From the NCBI GenBank assembly GCA_950295325.1, contig OX485803.1, positions 25,730,001 through 25,794,000 of the forward strand: DNA of 64,000 bases, read 5' to 3'. Positions 12,065-24,000 of this stretch are shown one piece after another. The position numbers and the translations under genes are program-made. Source of the DNA: Polytrichum commune. Lineage: Eukaryota; Streptophyta; Polytrichopsida; Polytrichales; Polytrichaceae. The stretch's first letter is position 1. Each line of letters begins with the position of its first letter. The notes below the pieces were generated by a model that saw only the letters and a program-made list of their open reading frames with translations, was not told the origin of the DNA and made no database searches.

Positions 12065-13903
12065 GTTGCAGGTTGTGCAGGGCGACTAAGACTATAGCTT
12101 GACTTTGATGACTATTGTTAGTTGCAGAAGCTGTGAATAATGATTTAATCTTGGAATCAATGAATGAACACTTTGTCTTGTATTGAAATTAATATTGACC
12201 AATTAATGAAGGAATTGTTGTGATTTGAAGATGCATTGGCCAATGGTTACAAAGACAATTGTGATACTCAAAGACTATTGTTCTCGAAAGACTATTGTTA
12301 TACAATCTCATGACGAGATGGTTACTACTGAGACTGACACACATAACCCACTGAATGAGAAACGGTGAGAGGAAACCTTGTGAGAAAGGAGAGTAAAAGA
12401 TGGATAAGTGATGTTTTAGATTGAAGATAACAACCCTATTGTCTGATTAATGAACTATAAAGTGACAAATGCCTGTAATAGACATTACTAAAGCCTTCCT
12501 TGAGAGTATGTACCCTGGGTTTGGGTTATTCAAATGAGAGCAAAAACCCTAATTACAGTTGTTCAAGAAGATTATAACATACACACAGAGGTGTATAATA
12601 TATGCATACATTTTTCATATGCTCTGCAAGTTGGATAAAGTGTACATGAGCAACCAATGTGTGCAAAATGTGGGTTGGTTCAAGAAGAGCCGCCGCTTAT
12701 CAAAGCGTCTCAAATTTGAGGTTGTTGTATGAGCCATTAGCTCAGTTGAGTGTCATTGAGTTGAAGGTTCTATGGGATGTCCTATGTGATTCTTACTTTG
12801 ATGTGGTGGTGAACTAAAAAATTGTTTTGTTTAAGGAAATGCAACAGTACAAACCTCCAACTACTCGTTGAATTGTTTTGGATAGGATTTTAGGTAGAGG
12901 TTGTTGCAATGTTTTTGGTAGATTATATAGTTTGGAACGTTTGGGTTAGAATTAGGGTTTGGGCTTTCTAGCTTGAGCACAAAAAGGTGGATGTTGTGTA
13001 TTGAGTGGTTTTAACCACTTGAACTTGAACAATGACAAAAATTGCTTCATATCTAACTGTGTAAACTCTAAAAAAACTTCGTAATTGGTGTTGGTTGGTT
13101 GTGTTCTAATGTATGCAATTGTGTTTAAACACAAATTTTGGAAGCATTTGCATGTGTTTTTAAACACAAACATTATGACCAATTTCATGTGTGTATATTT
13201 TGAATGAATATTTGCATACCTGGAAGCTAAATCGTGTGCATGTTGTGTTGAAGTGTGAATTATGATCTTGTACGTGCAAGTGTTAGATTTTATATGTCAT
13301 AAAAAAAAACTACAATTTACAACTACTATGTGCTCATGTAAAAGAAGGATTAGTACCAAGTTAACCTACCCATAGGGTCCTCAAAAATAATGAATGTTTT
13401 AAAATTACATAATGGTAGGGTCCACAATTTTTAACCTCTCCAATATAATACCCCCCTAAGCACCTTGTGTTCTCATGTGCTCCCACTAAATACAAGGGAG
13501 TGTGGGGGAACCTGTAAATGCACGGAATTCCGGATTAACAACCAAACCAGACTTTAGAGGGGAAATAGCTTGTTTGTTTTGATTAGGTTAGGGGAACTTA
13601 GGGTAGCTTAGTTGATTTAGAAAATAAGTCTTTGTACATCTGCAATAAAATGGTTAAAACGGACTCTTTAGCCGGGCCGGAACCGGACCAAAAATACCAT
13701 TGGATAACTGCCAGTTCCGGAGTGGCCGGAATGATGGCAGTTGTACGGGAATAAAACGGTTACCACGAATGGTTACGGAGCCGGACTCAAGGAGGAAGGA
13801 GGCACTTATGGAAATCATCGGCCCCCTTAGAGCCATTTACGCCGTGCGGCATTGCAGAGAGAAAGAGTGGTGAGGAGTTCTTGTCGAATCATCAGCAGTT
13901 GGA

Positions 13904-14488
13904 TTGCTGAGATTCTGTTTAAGGACGGATAGGGTTTGTCGCACGATGCCGAAGGTTAGGGAGGAAGATGAGCTCGTTCCGATTCCACTTAGGAATGTAG
14001 TGCTCGCCATTCCGAAGCGGGAGTTGGAGATGAGAGAATTAGTCGAAGACCTCACCCAGATGGGATGCGAGGGTCTCCTTGCGAAACCCTGGAACCTGCG
14101 GAACGAGGCGGTGCTGAGGGAATTTATGTTTGAGAGAGGGAATCAGTGGGAGAGGACAATGAGGCAGGATCCGGAACAGTGAACCGCATAAGTGTGGGCG
14201 GATGTTTATGGGTTCGCGCCGAGGAAGGGAGAAGGGTGGGCAAGCCGGAAGGACACTTACTTCGTAGGAAAATTCAGGGCAGAGCACGATCCGAAGGATG
14301 GGTTCTATCCGGTAGATTGCAGAAACCCTAGGGAGCGTAGGGTAATAGAATTTCTCCTCCCAACTCTCTACCCGGAGAAACCCAAGAGGTTGAGCATTAC
14401 GATGGCCAACACCATCTTCGGGGCACTGTCCGGAGCATGGCCGGTCAATTGGGGGCGACTTATCCAAGAATTGGTGGAGAAAAGATGA
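13904..14488 (+). pseudogene. unknown captured gene fragment, left-arm copy
   Basis: Two adjacent frames read as one protein broken by stop codons near 14180. The first part contains MPKVREEDELVPIPLRNVV and RELVEDLTQMGCEGLLAKPW. The second contains WADVYGF, KDTYFVGKF and RRVIEFLLPTLYPEKP, then MANTIFGALSGAWPVNW and a stop. The regular amino-acid composition suggests a real ancestral protein, possibly from a transposable element, but I do not recognise the family. It lies in the left arm of the inverted repeat, and the same stop region is broken in the right-arm copy. Confidence 0.5.
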
Positions 14489-15678
14489 CCCCCAATTGAC
14501 CGGCCGTGCTCCGGACAGTGCCCCAAAGATGGTGTTGGCCACCGTAATGCTCAACCTCTTGGGTTTCTCCGGGTAGAGAGTTGGGAGGAGAAATTCTATT
14601 ACCCTACGCTCCCTAGGGTTTCTGCAATCTACCGGATAGAACCCATCCTTCGGATCGTGCTCTGCCCTGAATTTTCCTACGAAGTAAGTGTCCTTCCGGC
14701 CACGGGTAGATCACTAAGTGCATTTTAAAAACAATGTGCGGCATAATATAGAGAGGATTAAAATCATTTGAAATAAAAATTATAAAGGAATTCCAAATAA
14801 TGATAGGGCCATTAAATGTAGACAATCCCATTATAAGTAAGTTAGATGGACATTAAACGTGGGCCATTATTTTTTTGTAAAATTAATATAGGGGCTGAAG
14901 ATAAGGATCTTAGAAGGTATGTTTAGTATGGTATGTATATTTGTGTTGTCATCTCCTATGTGTTTTCATCATAACAATGTTTGCAATGGTATTACTTTGC
15001 TATGGTCTCCTATGTGTTTTCTTCATAGCTTTGTTTCCAATGGTATTACTGTTTGCACACTTCTTTGTTTCCATACTTTCCCTCAACACTCATCAATTGC
15101 GTTAGGAAGTAGATTAGCTTTTATTACTTATAAGGAATATAGAGTACAAAAAATTGCAGTGACTTGGACAATATAAGTAATGGAAAGGTGCAAACAAATG
15201 GGCCATTTTTGAAATTTAAGTAATTATAGGGAGGTTTTAATTCAACCCTTGAAGGTAAATAGTCCCAAAACAAAAAACCCCCAGCCGCACGTGGTGCACA
15301 AAAATGCCTTAGAGTGATCTACCCGTGCTTCCGGCTTGCCCACCCTTCTCCCTTCCTTGGCGCGAACCCATAAACATCCGCCCACACTTATGCGGTCCAC
15401 TGTTTTGGATCCTGCCTCATTGTCCACTCCCACTGATTCCCTCTCTCAAACATAAATTCCCTCAGCACCACCTCGTTCCGCAGGTTCCAGGGTTTCGCAA
15501 GGAGACCCTCGCATCCCATCCGGGTGAGGTCTTCGACTAATTCTCTCATCTCCGACTCCCGCTTCGGAATGGCGAGCACTACATTCCTAAGTGGAATCGG
15601 AACGAGCTCATCTTCCTCCCTAGTAACCTTCGGCATCGTGCGACAAACCCTATCCGTCCTTAAACAGAATCTCAGCAA
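14489..15678 (-). pseudogene. unknown captured gene fragment, right-arm copy
   Basis: Reverse-oriented copy of the left-arm pseudogene. The N-terminal part (MPKVTREEDELVPIPLRNVV) ends at a stop near 15388, just before the VWADVYGF segment, and the rest is cut by the MITE at 14701-15327. The left copy reads DPEQ then stop; this one reads DPKQWTA then stop. The frame was therefore already disrupted before or soon after duplication. Confidence 0.5.
14701..15327. mobile_element. hAT-type MITE (CACGGGTAGATCACT family), copy 1
   Basis: Ends CACGGGTAGATCACT and AGTGATCTACCCGTG, with perfect 8-bp duplications CTTCCGGC at 14693-14700 and 15328-15335. It interrupts the right arm of the inverted repeat, so it is younger. 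It shares its interior with the copy at 18502-18998 in opposite orientation. This copy has extra sequence near 14935-15080 with a duplicated CTCCTATGTGTTTTC motif. Confidence 0.85.
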
Positions 15679-15849
15679 TCCAACTGTTGATGATTCGACA
15701 AGAACTCCTCACCACTCTTTCTCTCTGCAATGCCGCACGGCGCAAATGGCTCTAAGGGGGCCGATAATTTCCTTAAGTGCCTCCTTCCTCCTTGAGTCCG
15801 GCTCCGTAACCGTTCGTGGTAACCGTTTTATTCCCGTTTTATAACCCTT

Positions 15850-16080
15850 TCGAGGCTAACCCATTATATGTGGAGGACAATGACAAAAACTCCCAACACT
15901 CAAAAGGCCCCCAAGACACTAGAAGAGGAGCAACTAGAAGAGGAGGTCTTGGAGGTTGAGGTTGAGGAGGAAGCCCAAGCATAGGACGAAGGCGAGCTTG
16001 AAGAGGAAGCCCAAGTGTAAGATGAAGGCGAGGCTGAAGAGGAGGTCAAGGAGGGGGAGGAGGTCAAAGATGATAGCTAA
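15850..16080 (+). pseudogene. acidic C-terminal tail remnant
   Basis: Reads as an acidic, Glu-rich repeat (EEEQLEEEVLEVEVEEEAQA, then DEGELEEEAQV and DEGEAEEEVKEGEEVKDDS) interrupted by two in-frame TAG/TAA codons. It resembles the acidic tails of plant transposase or chromatin proteins. I cannot assign a family, and no upstream exons are seen. Confidence 0.35.
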
Positions 16081-16574
16081 GTTGTCTAGTTGGATTGCTT
16101 TTATTTTTGGCCAATGCTTAGTTTAGTTTGTGCTTTGTGCTTTGATATGCTCTTGGAGTGTGGAAGTTTCCTATCAATTAGAGTTAGCTCTTTTGGCGAC
16201 AAATAGCTTAATGAATGCACTAGAATATTTATGGCGCCTTGATGGAACTGTTGCCATAGCTCAAGGGGTGTCGTTCTAGCAACACACCTTTTGAAAGGCA
16301 TTTTCTCAAGCACCCACAAACCAATGTACAATGATTTTTCTCAAAAATGCCCCCTTTGAGCTTGAAAAACTTCCCCAACAAGGAATGTTTTGTGCTCAAA
16401 GCATGCATTCTTGACTAGATTGTGTTGTGCTACTTAGCACAAATACTACAATAGGGTATGTCGCCAACAACACCTCATTTTTGCCATATTCTAGCAAATA
16501 TTCATCACCCAATAAAAACAAATGTGGCCTCATTGGGCATTAAAGCAATTTAGGATTGGTTTACACTATGGATT

Positions 16575-16662
16575 GTGAAGTTGGACCATGGAAGACTATG
16601 GACCATGGAAGACAGACCATTTTTCAATGGTCCAAGTTCATGGTCCAACTTCCATGGTCCAA
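16575..16662. repeat. GGACCATGGAAG inverted/direct repeat cluster
   Basis: GTTGGACCATGGAAG and a second GGACCATGGAAG face CATGGTCCAACTTCCATGGTCC within 90 bases, so the segment can fold back. It may be the end of an unidentified element. Confidence 0.6.
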
Positions 16663-16967
16663 TTTTTTTTTAAATTAGTTTTGAAAGCCTTGGGCCCCTC
16701 ACTAGGTGTAAACCGAATGTGGACCAAGAAGAATGACCATGCACCAAAAAGTGAATGTGTTGGGTTTTTTAAATACATGCCCAAAAAGGGCAATTTTGAA
16801 AAAAATAAATCAAGTTTGACCATTCTCTTGTCTTCTCTTGGGCTTCACTTGTCTTCACTTCTTGTTAAATGTGTTAAAGATGTGGATTGCAAATCTTCTC
16901 ACAACATTTTGTACCAAAAAATGAGCGATTTAATTTGTACATGTGACATGTACCTTGTGTTGTCACT

Positions 16968-17287
16968 CGACTAAATAGGATATTTAGTTTTTGATTATAT
17001 TTAATGTTGTTACCACCCTACCTTGCTCAACACTAATTTTCAATTCTTTGATAATTAGTGTTAGAAGATTTGTTAGAAGATATGTCGATATTCTCCTTTC
17101 ATCATTGTTAAAAAAAAAATTCATATCCTTACTAACACTAAATTCAAATATGTAACTTCCACATATTACCATAATTGACATTCAATGTTTGAGTTTACAT
17201 TTAATTTTACTTACTTTCATAGGGTCATCGATATTTAGTGTCTGCATTCATATTTAGTGTATCAAACACTAAATATCCTATTTAGTG
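16968..17287. mobile_element. MITE with palindromic ends (CACTAAATA family), degenerate copy
   Basis: Right end CACTAAATATCCTATTTAGTG lies before TA at 17288. The left end has drifted (CGACTAAATAGGATATTTAG). The interior shares TTGCTCAACACTAATT with the copies at 36833 and 47844. Confidence 0.55.
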
Positions 17288-17421
17288 TAGTGGAAAACTA
17301 TGCAAAAAAGAATAGCAATCGTTTTCCCATTGTGGTTCTTTTGACCACCCTAATCTATAGTCGCTAAACGACTACATTTTTTTCTTTTTTTCTTTTTCAA
17401 CTGTAATTTTTGAAATTTCTG

Positions 17422-17482
17422 GGGCGTGTAATATACCATCGGAAAAGTATTTTCAAGACCTTTCCAACGGTATATTGCAAGA
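17422..17482. repeat. short fold-back repeat
   Basis: AATATACCATCGGAAAAG near 17431 pairs with CTTTCCAACGGTATATT near 17459. It is probably a MITE relic. Confidence 0.5.
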
Positions 17483-17829
17483 CCCCAAATTTCAAACACT
17501 TTAGTTGGTAGACCAAAAAAACAGATTTGCACTTGAATTCTTGAGTTCTAGATGTGTCACATTGTTTGGTGAAACATGTGGGAGCCGGTTTAAAGGATAG
17601 AGCAAGGTAGAAATGATATGTCTCATGGGCTTTAATATGATCAAGGCACATAGAGGGTAGATTTACGTCTCAAGATTCAATATAGCACATAGATGCTGAA
17701 AAGTGTGCCTTGTGAGCCTTACCTAGTGGGAAGAGTTGAATACTAAGCCCCAAAATTATTTTCATTAAAATTTTATTAAAACGGCATTTCTCTGCCATGG
17801 GCCCTTGTTTTTTCCTACCAGACCACCTC

Positions 17830-19290
17830 CCTTGCTTCTCAAAGGGAAGTGTCGTCGGCAACACCCCAATTTTGACCACTATATTTTACACTTCTTTTTC
17901 TCTCTACTATGGAGTTGCATCTCAAAGCTACAACATAAATGCTTTTAAAAATGTAGCTTAAAAGAGGGTGTCATTGCCAACACCCCATTTTTTGCCATAG
18001 TTTTTAAGCTACTACTCTGTAGCATTGAGCTTCAATTTTGAGGCAACAAAAAAAGTGTAAAAAAAAGTGGTTGAAAGGTCGTGTCACTGGCAACAACCCC
18101 TTCCGACCACATTTTGTTATAATTTTTTCTATTGCTCCCAACTCGGGGGGTGGACCTAAATGACATGCGTGGGTCACTATGAAATTAAACCCCCTATATA
18201 CAAGAAGTTTATAGGGAAAAAAAAGTGCCTACTATACTAATGGCATGCTAGGACTCATGAATTATACTAAGCATTTTAATTTAATGTGATAAAAACCTTC
18301 ACTATATATCATGAATTTAATAGCCTTAATTGCACATAAAATCATTTTCCACTTTCCAATGAAAAAGTCATTTTAATCCATAGCATGTAACTCAACAATT
18401 GCATCAGACAAACCAAGTCGAGAGCATAAGAACTCAGCCACAAACTAGAGAGCATAACTTAAGGAAGCCCATGAGTGCTCCAAGAGCCTGTAGTTTGTAA
18501 ACACGGGTAGATCACTCTAAGGCATTTTTGTGCACCACGTGCGGCTGGGGATTTTTTGTTTTGGGGCTATTTACCTTCAAGGGCTGAATTAAAGCCTCCC
18601 TATAATTACTTAAATTTCAAAAATGGCCCATTTGTTTGCACCCTTCCATTACTTATATTGTCCAAGTCACTGTAATTTTTTGTACTCTATATTCCTTTTA
18701 AGTAATTTTGAACAGACGGAAATCCCAATTATCATCCATCCCCGTGAGTACTAAACCCATTTACATACCATACTAAGCATACCTTCTAGGATTCTTATCT
18801 TCAGCTCCTATATTAATTTTACAAAAAAATAACGGCCCACGTTTTATGTCCATCTAACTTACTTATAATGGGATTGTCTACATTTAATGGCCCCTTCATT
18901 ATTTGGAATTCCTTTATAAATTTTATTTCAAACGATTTTAATCCTCTCTATATTATGCCGCACGTCGTTTTTAAAATGCACTAAGTGATCTACCCGTGTT
19001 TGTAAAAACCTAGAACCCAAATGCAAACCCTAACAAAAACATACATGGTATTCATTTGAGGACTACAACCATATGATAACAATGAATGAAAACAAATATT
19101 GGATGAAATCAACACATCTATTGTCAAATTTTCCTCTACATCTTAGGGTCCCTTTTGTACATCTACCTTTATTTTAAAAAGGTACACCTTTTTCAAAATA
19201 AAGATTTATTTTTAGGATGTAGCCTTTTAGAATGTACACAATAAAGAAAAATAATACTCCCCCTTTATGTATATTATATATACTAGTGCC
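17830..19290. repeat. diverged segmental repeat, copy A (with MITE insertion)
   Basis: Contains several diverged units of about 115 bp around GTGTC(G/A)(T/C)GGCAACACCCC-type motifs (17850, 17965, 18080). A segment follows, with GTAACTCAACAATTGCATC, AGAGCATAA and CAAACCCTAACA, that matches copy B at 19720-20170. Copy A carries a 497-bp MITE that copy B lacks. Confidence 0.65.
18502..18998. mobile_element. hAT-type MITE (CACGGGTAGATCACT family), copy 2
   Basis: Ends CACGGGTAGATCACT and AGTGATCTACCCGTG, flanked by 8-bp duplications TTTGTAAA at 18494-18501 and 18999-19006. The paralogous segment near 19880 reads CTAGTTTGTAGATACC without the element and acts as an internal empty site. The left interior matches the copy at 14701 in reverse. 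Confidence 0.9.
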
Positions 19291-19369
19291 TCAAATAATA
19301 ACCCATCTTACACTCACGTTAGTATGAAGAGTCCACCCCCAGGGGTTCCCAATGAGTTTGTAGCAGTTG

Positions 19370-20170
19370 AAAGGGGGGTGTTGTCGCTGACACCCCCCCC
19401 CCCTTTCAGTCACAATTTTTAAGTTGCCACTCTCTAGCTTTTGGTTGCAACTCCACAACAACAAAAATGAAGCACCAAAAATGGTCAAAAAAAGGGTATC
19501 GTCGACGACATCCCTCTTTTGGCCACTTTGTTTCACTTTTTTTTCCTCGTTCTTGTAGAGTTGTAACGCAAATTTGCAACAAGGATTCTTGAAAAATGTG
19601 GCCAAAAAGAGGGTGTTGGGGGTGGCACCCCCTTTTCAACCATTTTTTGTACATTTTTGTTCTTGCTCTTGTAGAGTTGCAAAACACGTCTACAATGTGG
19701 ATGCTTGAAAATGCATATAAAATCTACTTTCACTTTTCAACCAAAACATCATTCAACATCTTTTAATTCACAGAATATAACTCGACAATTACATCCAACA
19801 AATAAAGACAAGAGCACAATAACTTAGCCTTGATCCAAAGAGCAAAACTCAAGGGAGGCCATGACCGCTTCAAGAGCCTCTAGTTTGTAGATACCTGAAA
19901 CCCAAAGGCAAACCCTAACAAGATTGGATGCAGTACTTTTGGATGACTATAACATTTGACAACAATGAATGAAAATGTAGAGTAGATGAAACTAACATAT
20001 CTACTGTCAAAACATTTGTCTAAACCTTAGCCCCCCCCCCCTTGTACATCTACCTTTACTTCAAGATTCTTAATAGCCTTTTAAATTATAGACACTAAAG
20101 AAAATTTATGCCTCCCCCTTATTATACACTATGGACGCTAATGCTTAAATGATAACCCTTTCTACAATCA
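19370..20170. repeat. diverged segmental repeat, copy B (empty site)
   Basis: Three diverged units of about 115 bp (centres near 19385, 19500 and 19615) share GGGTGT(T/C)G...ACACCCCC, CCACTTTG/CATTTTT and CTTGTAGAGTTGCAA. A segment similar to 18340-18495 plus 19007-19280 follows. The MITE site is unoccupied. Confidence 0.6.
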
Positions 20171-20299
20171 AGTTAGTTTATATGTGATTACCACAATAGT
20201 TTCAAACAATAAAATGCTAAGCTAGATACGTTTAGGCCTTAGGAAAGTACCTCATATATTGTGTAGTAGATAAGAATGAAGGTTTTGTTGAGGAAGAAC

Positions 20300-20480
20300 C
20301 ACCCTTTTGACTGAGTGGTTAAGGAAATAATAGGGTTAAGAGATTTCAACTCTGCTTAGAATAGGATTCAAATAGAGAAACAATGTGTCAAGGGTGACTA
20401 CTTTTTATGAGTATTATAAGGCCATTGGGTTGTGTTCTACTAGGTTTGAATGTATGTATGTAGTGTTGTGGCCCCAAATA
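20300..20480 (+). repeat. possible tRNA-derived SINE
   Basis: GACTGAGTGGTTAAGG at about 20310 resembles a tRNA Ser/Leu A-box region. AATAGGATTCAAAT about 55 bases later resembles a B-box. No clear 3' tail or target duplication was found. Confidence 0.35.
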
Positions 20481-21032
20481 AGTAAGTCTTGTATCAATAG
20501 AAGAGATAATTGTACCAAGTATTTTAGAGAGGACTAATCATTTGACAATAGGGATGCATGTCAGTGAGAAGTTTATATATTTCAGTACGTGAAGGATTGT
20601 TGGTGTATTTGAAGGTTTATAAAACCTAACACTATATTCGTTAATCGGAGACTTTTGAAAGTCTCAAAATAAAATATGCCCATAGTTTGGGATGCCAATA
20701 TTGTGGGCATATGGAATGTTGGGAACATCAAGAACATGACAATTTAAAAATTCGCACGTAAAGAATATTCCTAATACTAAAAATAGAAAATTGCAATTAT
20801 AATGAAAACGTGAACTCCATGTGGAAAATAACAAGCGAATATAAAAAACAAATGGTTTATGTCATTATAGAGTTTGGGGTGCGCATCCCATAAGTAAGGT
20901 TCTTATGGTTTTGGATGGCACATCCCAAACGTATACCACAATGGAGTGTGACAAGTCTACTAAGTCTATTAAAAACCAAGACTACTAAGTACTAATGTTT
21001 TTTCCCGCCGTTAACTTTCACCTATGTTATGT
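20480..21032. other. 3' flank of the DUF7869-like gene, no gene seen
   Basis: AT-rich, with a small hairpin (ATGCCCATAG...TGTGGGCAT near 20678-20712). It should include the 3' untranslated region of the minus-strand gene. No element terminus could be recognised. Confidence 0.4.
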
Positions 21033-24000
21033 TTACCCATCTCCATCTTCCGCTTCATATCCATTCTCGGCGTCATTTTCCGCAGCTGCAATACGTGCCA
21101 AGTTGTCTTTGGCAAAATCTATATGTTTTTGGGGGATGGTCATTGCTTCTGTGTTGGAACCTTTGCGCGGCTTCCAAGCACAAAGTATAGTATCCGTGTT
21201 TATCCAAACCGGTGTGTACGCTGAGTCCACTGTCCACTTAAAATTCTTTTTGGTGTCCCAACCTAAATAAGTGCGGAGCACGTTGTGGTCTTTAGTGCTT
21301 GGACGACAATATTCCACCTCAATTTGACGAAAGTTGGGGCTAGTTCGAACAAAATTGGGTGAAGACAATGCTTTTACCAACCAAATTGGCTTGGGATGCT
21401 CCTCATCCCCAGCTCGTACGAGGACCAAATACCCTTCATGGCAATCAACACCTACACGAAACGACGGTGCCGGTCGATTGCGGGCAGGGCCAACGTAATG
21501 CTCGTCCATTGCGAACTCTTCACGAACGTCTCCATTGCTGAAAAACATAGTATCGGACTCGACAACCGTCAAACGACTTTGTGGCCAAAATCCTTGTGTC
21601 AAAGTCGTACGGGTGTCGCCACCAAGTGTCATCAAGGCTGAGCGAATGCGATCCCAATACGCGATCAACGGTTCATGGGTATCTCTAACACGTCTTGTGA
21701 TGTCCTCCTCGCACAACTCTTTCCAATATTCAATGAATCCGGATATGCCTTTGATGATTTCCGGCCCATTCCTCATGGGTTCGGGTTTGCAAGGCTTTGG
21801 TTCCCCATCCGGGACCAAACATTTCCCATCATTGTCTTGACGCCATACGAGTATACCATCATCCGGGCCCCAATTAGGAGATGTGCACAAAAGCTTGAAT
21901 TGCATGGCCGGGAGACCATCGTCCCTCATATAAAATCGGAATTGTTGTGCTTTGGTATGCCCCACCAAACGGTCCCCTCCCTTCAACATGTATGGCTTGA
22001 TGAAGGCCTTGAAATTTGGTACTTCCTCAATCAAGTGCGGAATTACTGGCATATGGTCCAAATCCATATACGATTTCATAAGAAGAGGTATGGTTGGAAA
22101 ATCTTCTTCATGCAACTTCATGCTCCACCGTCCGAATGATGCATCAATGTCGTCGTGTGTATGTCCCACCATCAAGAAAGACACAAACACCTCCTTGAAG
22201 ATTCCTTTCGCCACGAGCAATGACCAAAAACAAAATACGTATCGACATTTGTTGTCCTTCGCACAATTATCAAGTTGAACGTGGAGAGTTGGAGGCAATG
22301 GTTTTGCACAAATGGGCTCTCCGGGTGGTTCTGGCAATGACGACATACAAACCTCCTTCCCCAAAAGCACTGCCTCATAAAGGGATGTGGTTCCACAACC
22401 ATCAAAAAGTGCACGGGAAGAATGTACCGGTGGCTTCTCAAGATCGCGCAACAGTTTTGCAAATGAACCCACCGTGTGGTTAGCATCCCCAGGGTAAAAA
22501 TCCAAACCATAATGGGCATACTTTACGTCCCCATGGCCGTGGGCAATCATACCTGGAAAAAACAAACGATGCGTGACCAAAATAATCAAATAACCACTAA
22601 ACGGATGTATGGAGTTGGACATTTGCCAAACACACCCAAGAAAATTGGATAGACTTTAAACACGTAGTTGTGATTTCATACAAACCTGTGACAGCTACGG
22701 GCAACTTGAAGAGACCATCCGTGGCCTTTATTTTGCGTGCATAACAAGGGCATGCGGTCTTGGCGTGGTCCATTTTATCATGGATGACTGTTAGAACCTC
22801 TGTGGGCCTCATTATGGATAGAGCACGATTCTTATAGTAATCTTGACGGTGTGCCTCTTGATTGTTGACATGTTCAATATATTTTTTCTGGTGTCTGGAA
22901 TGAGATTCAGTGCCTATGGGGTGGGCGTCTCGAAGACCTTTGTATTTTTCACACGTCGTACATCTAGCGAACTTGTCCCCGGGTCTTTTCAGAATGTATT
23001 CCGCAAACTGCTGGTTTTTAATCACACTCAACTTGGACAAAGAAATGGGCCCACATCCCGCTATGCGACCCACTTCATTGATGTCCGTTAAGATGTTCTT
23101 CCATTTTGTGCCCGTGGGCAACACCATTTGAACAACCTTCTCCCCTGACGACAATGTCCTCGTCTTGTGGGGCATTGCATCGGCCAATGGCACTATGATG
23201 GTGGATAGTGTCGCGGACGCTTGCAGTGTAGCCTCCCTAGGTTTCTTTGTGCCCGAGTTGCCATGAAATCGAGAGCGGCGACCCAACGATGAATATTTTC
23301 GAAACCTATAAAAGTCAGCCTTGGAGACGGCGTGGATGGTATACCACGCTGTACAACACACATCAACATTCTCAAGTGTCACCACCTTATGCCCATGGGT
23401 ATCAAGGTGCAAATTTCTGTGGACCTCGAGTTTCTTAGCCGACCTCATACGAAAATCCGCAAGCCACATCTCTTGACGCAGAGATCTAATTTTCTCCCGC
23501 GGGAAAAATTGGCAACATTTCCTCGCGCAACAATCCTTGCCGGACACTAGACGGATAGATTCGTCCCCCAAAAGCCGATCCCGTCGACGCTCCTTATCTC
23601 CGCGAGGCACACGGTTTGAATCATATCTACGGAGGCCTTTGCGAGGACGTGTTGTGGCCAACAAAGCTAATTGTGTTTGCTTATGCCGCCGCTCATGATC
23701 CCACAAACTCACTTCCTCATGTAGAACTCGACGAAGCGGCCATCGACGCAAGGAAAATCTCCATGTCACCGGGAACTCTACCGGAAGCAAAGAGTTCAAG
23801 ATGCACACGCCAACATCATCGAGACCTAGGGCGTTGGCATCGACACAATCACGGGGATTGGAGTTTCTACATATACCATCTGCCACCGGGACACCAACCT
23901 CGTTGAGTAGAACGACATCAAGGCCAACCCATTGCTCCCTCCCGAAACCGGCACACAACGGAATGTCATCGTGGTCATCTCCGGAATGCAGAGATTGTTC

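Larger units (their letters stand above)
9040..12500. repeat. low-complexity block rich in GACTATTGTT-like words, interrupted by MITEs
   Basis: The word ACTAT(T/A/C)GT recurs roughly a dozen times, for example near 9147, 9438, 9547, 9776, 9806, 10208, 10271, 12110, 12273 and 12290. It appears on both sides of the pogo element and the hAT MITE, so this was probably one continuous repetitive block before those insertions. No coding function is visible. Confidence 0.5.
13745..15837. repeat. large inverted repeat, arms about 0.71 kb, one arm split by a MITE
   Basis: Left arm 13745-14455 is repeated as a close reverse complement at 14489-15837 once the 627-bp MITE (14701-15327) and its 8-bp duplication are removed. 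The spacer is only 33 bases (14456-14488). The arms differ by scattered substitutions (for example GTTAGGGAGG against GTTACTAGGGAGG). A transcript across it would form a very long hairpin. Confidence 0.9.

Noticed and set aside
12725-12790. tRNA-like A-box (TTAGCTCAGTTGAGTG)
   Set aside because: No cloverleaf and no convincing B-box at the right distance.
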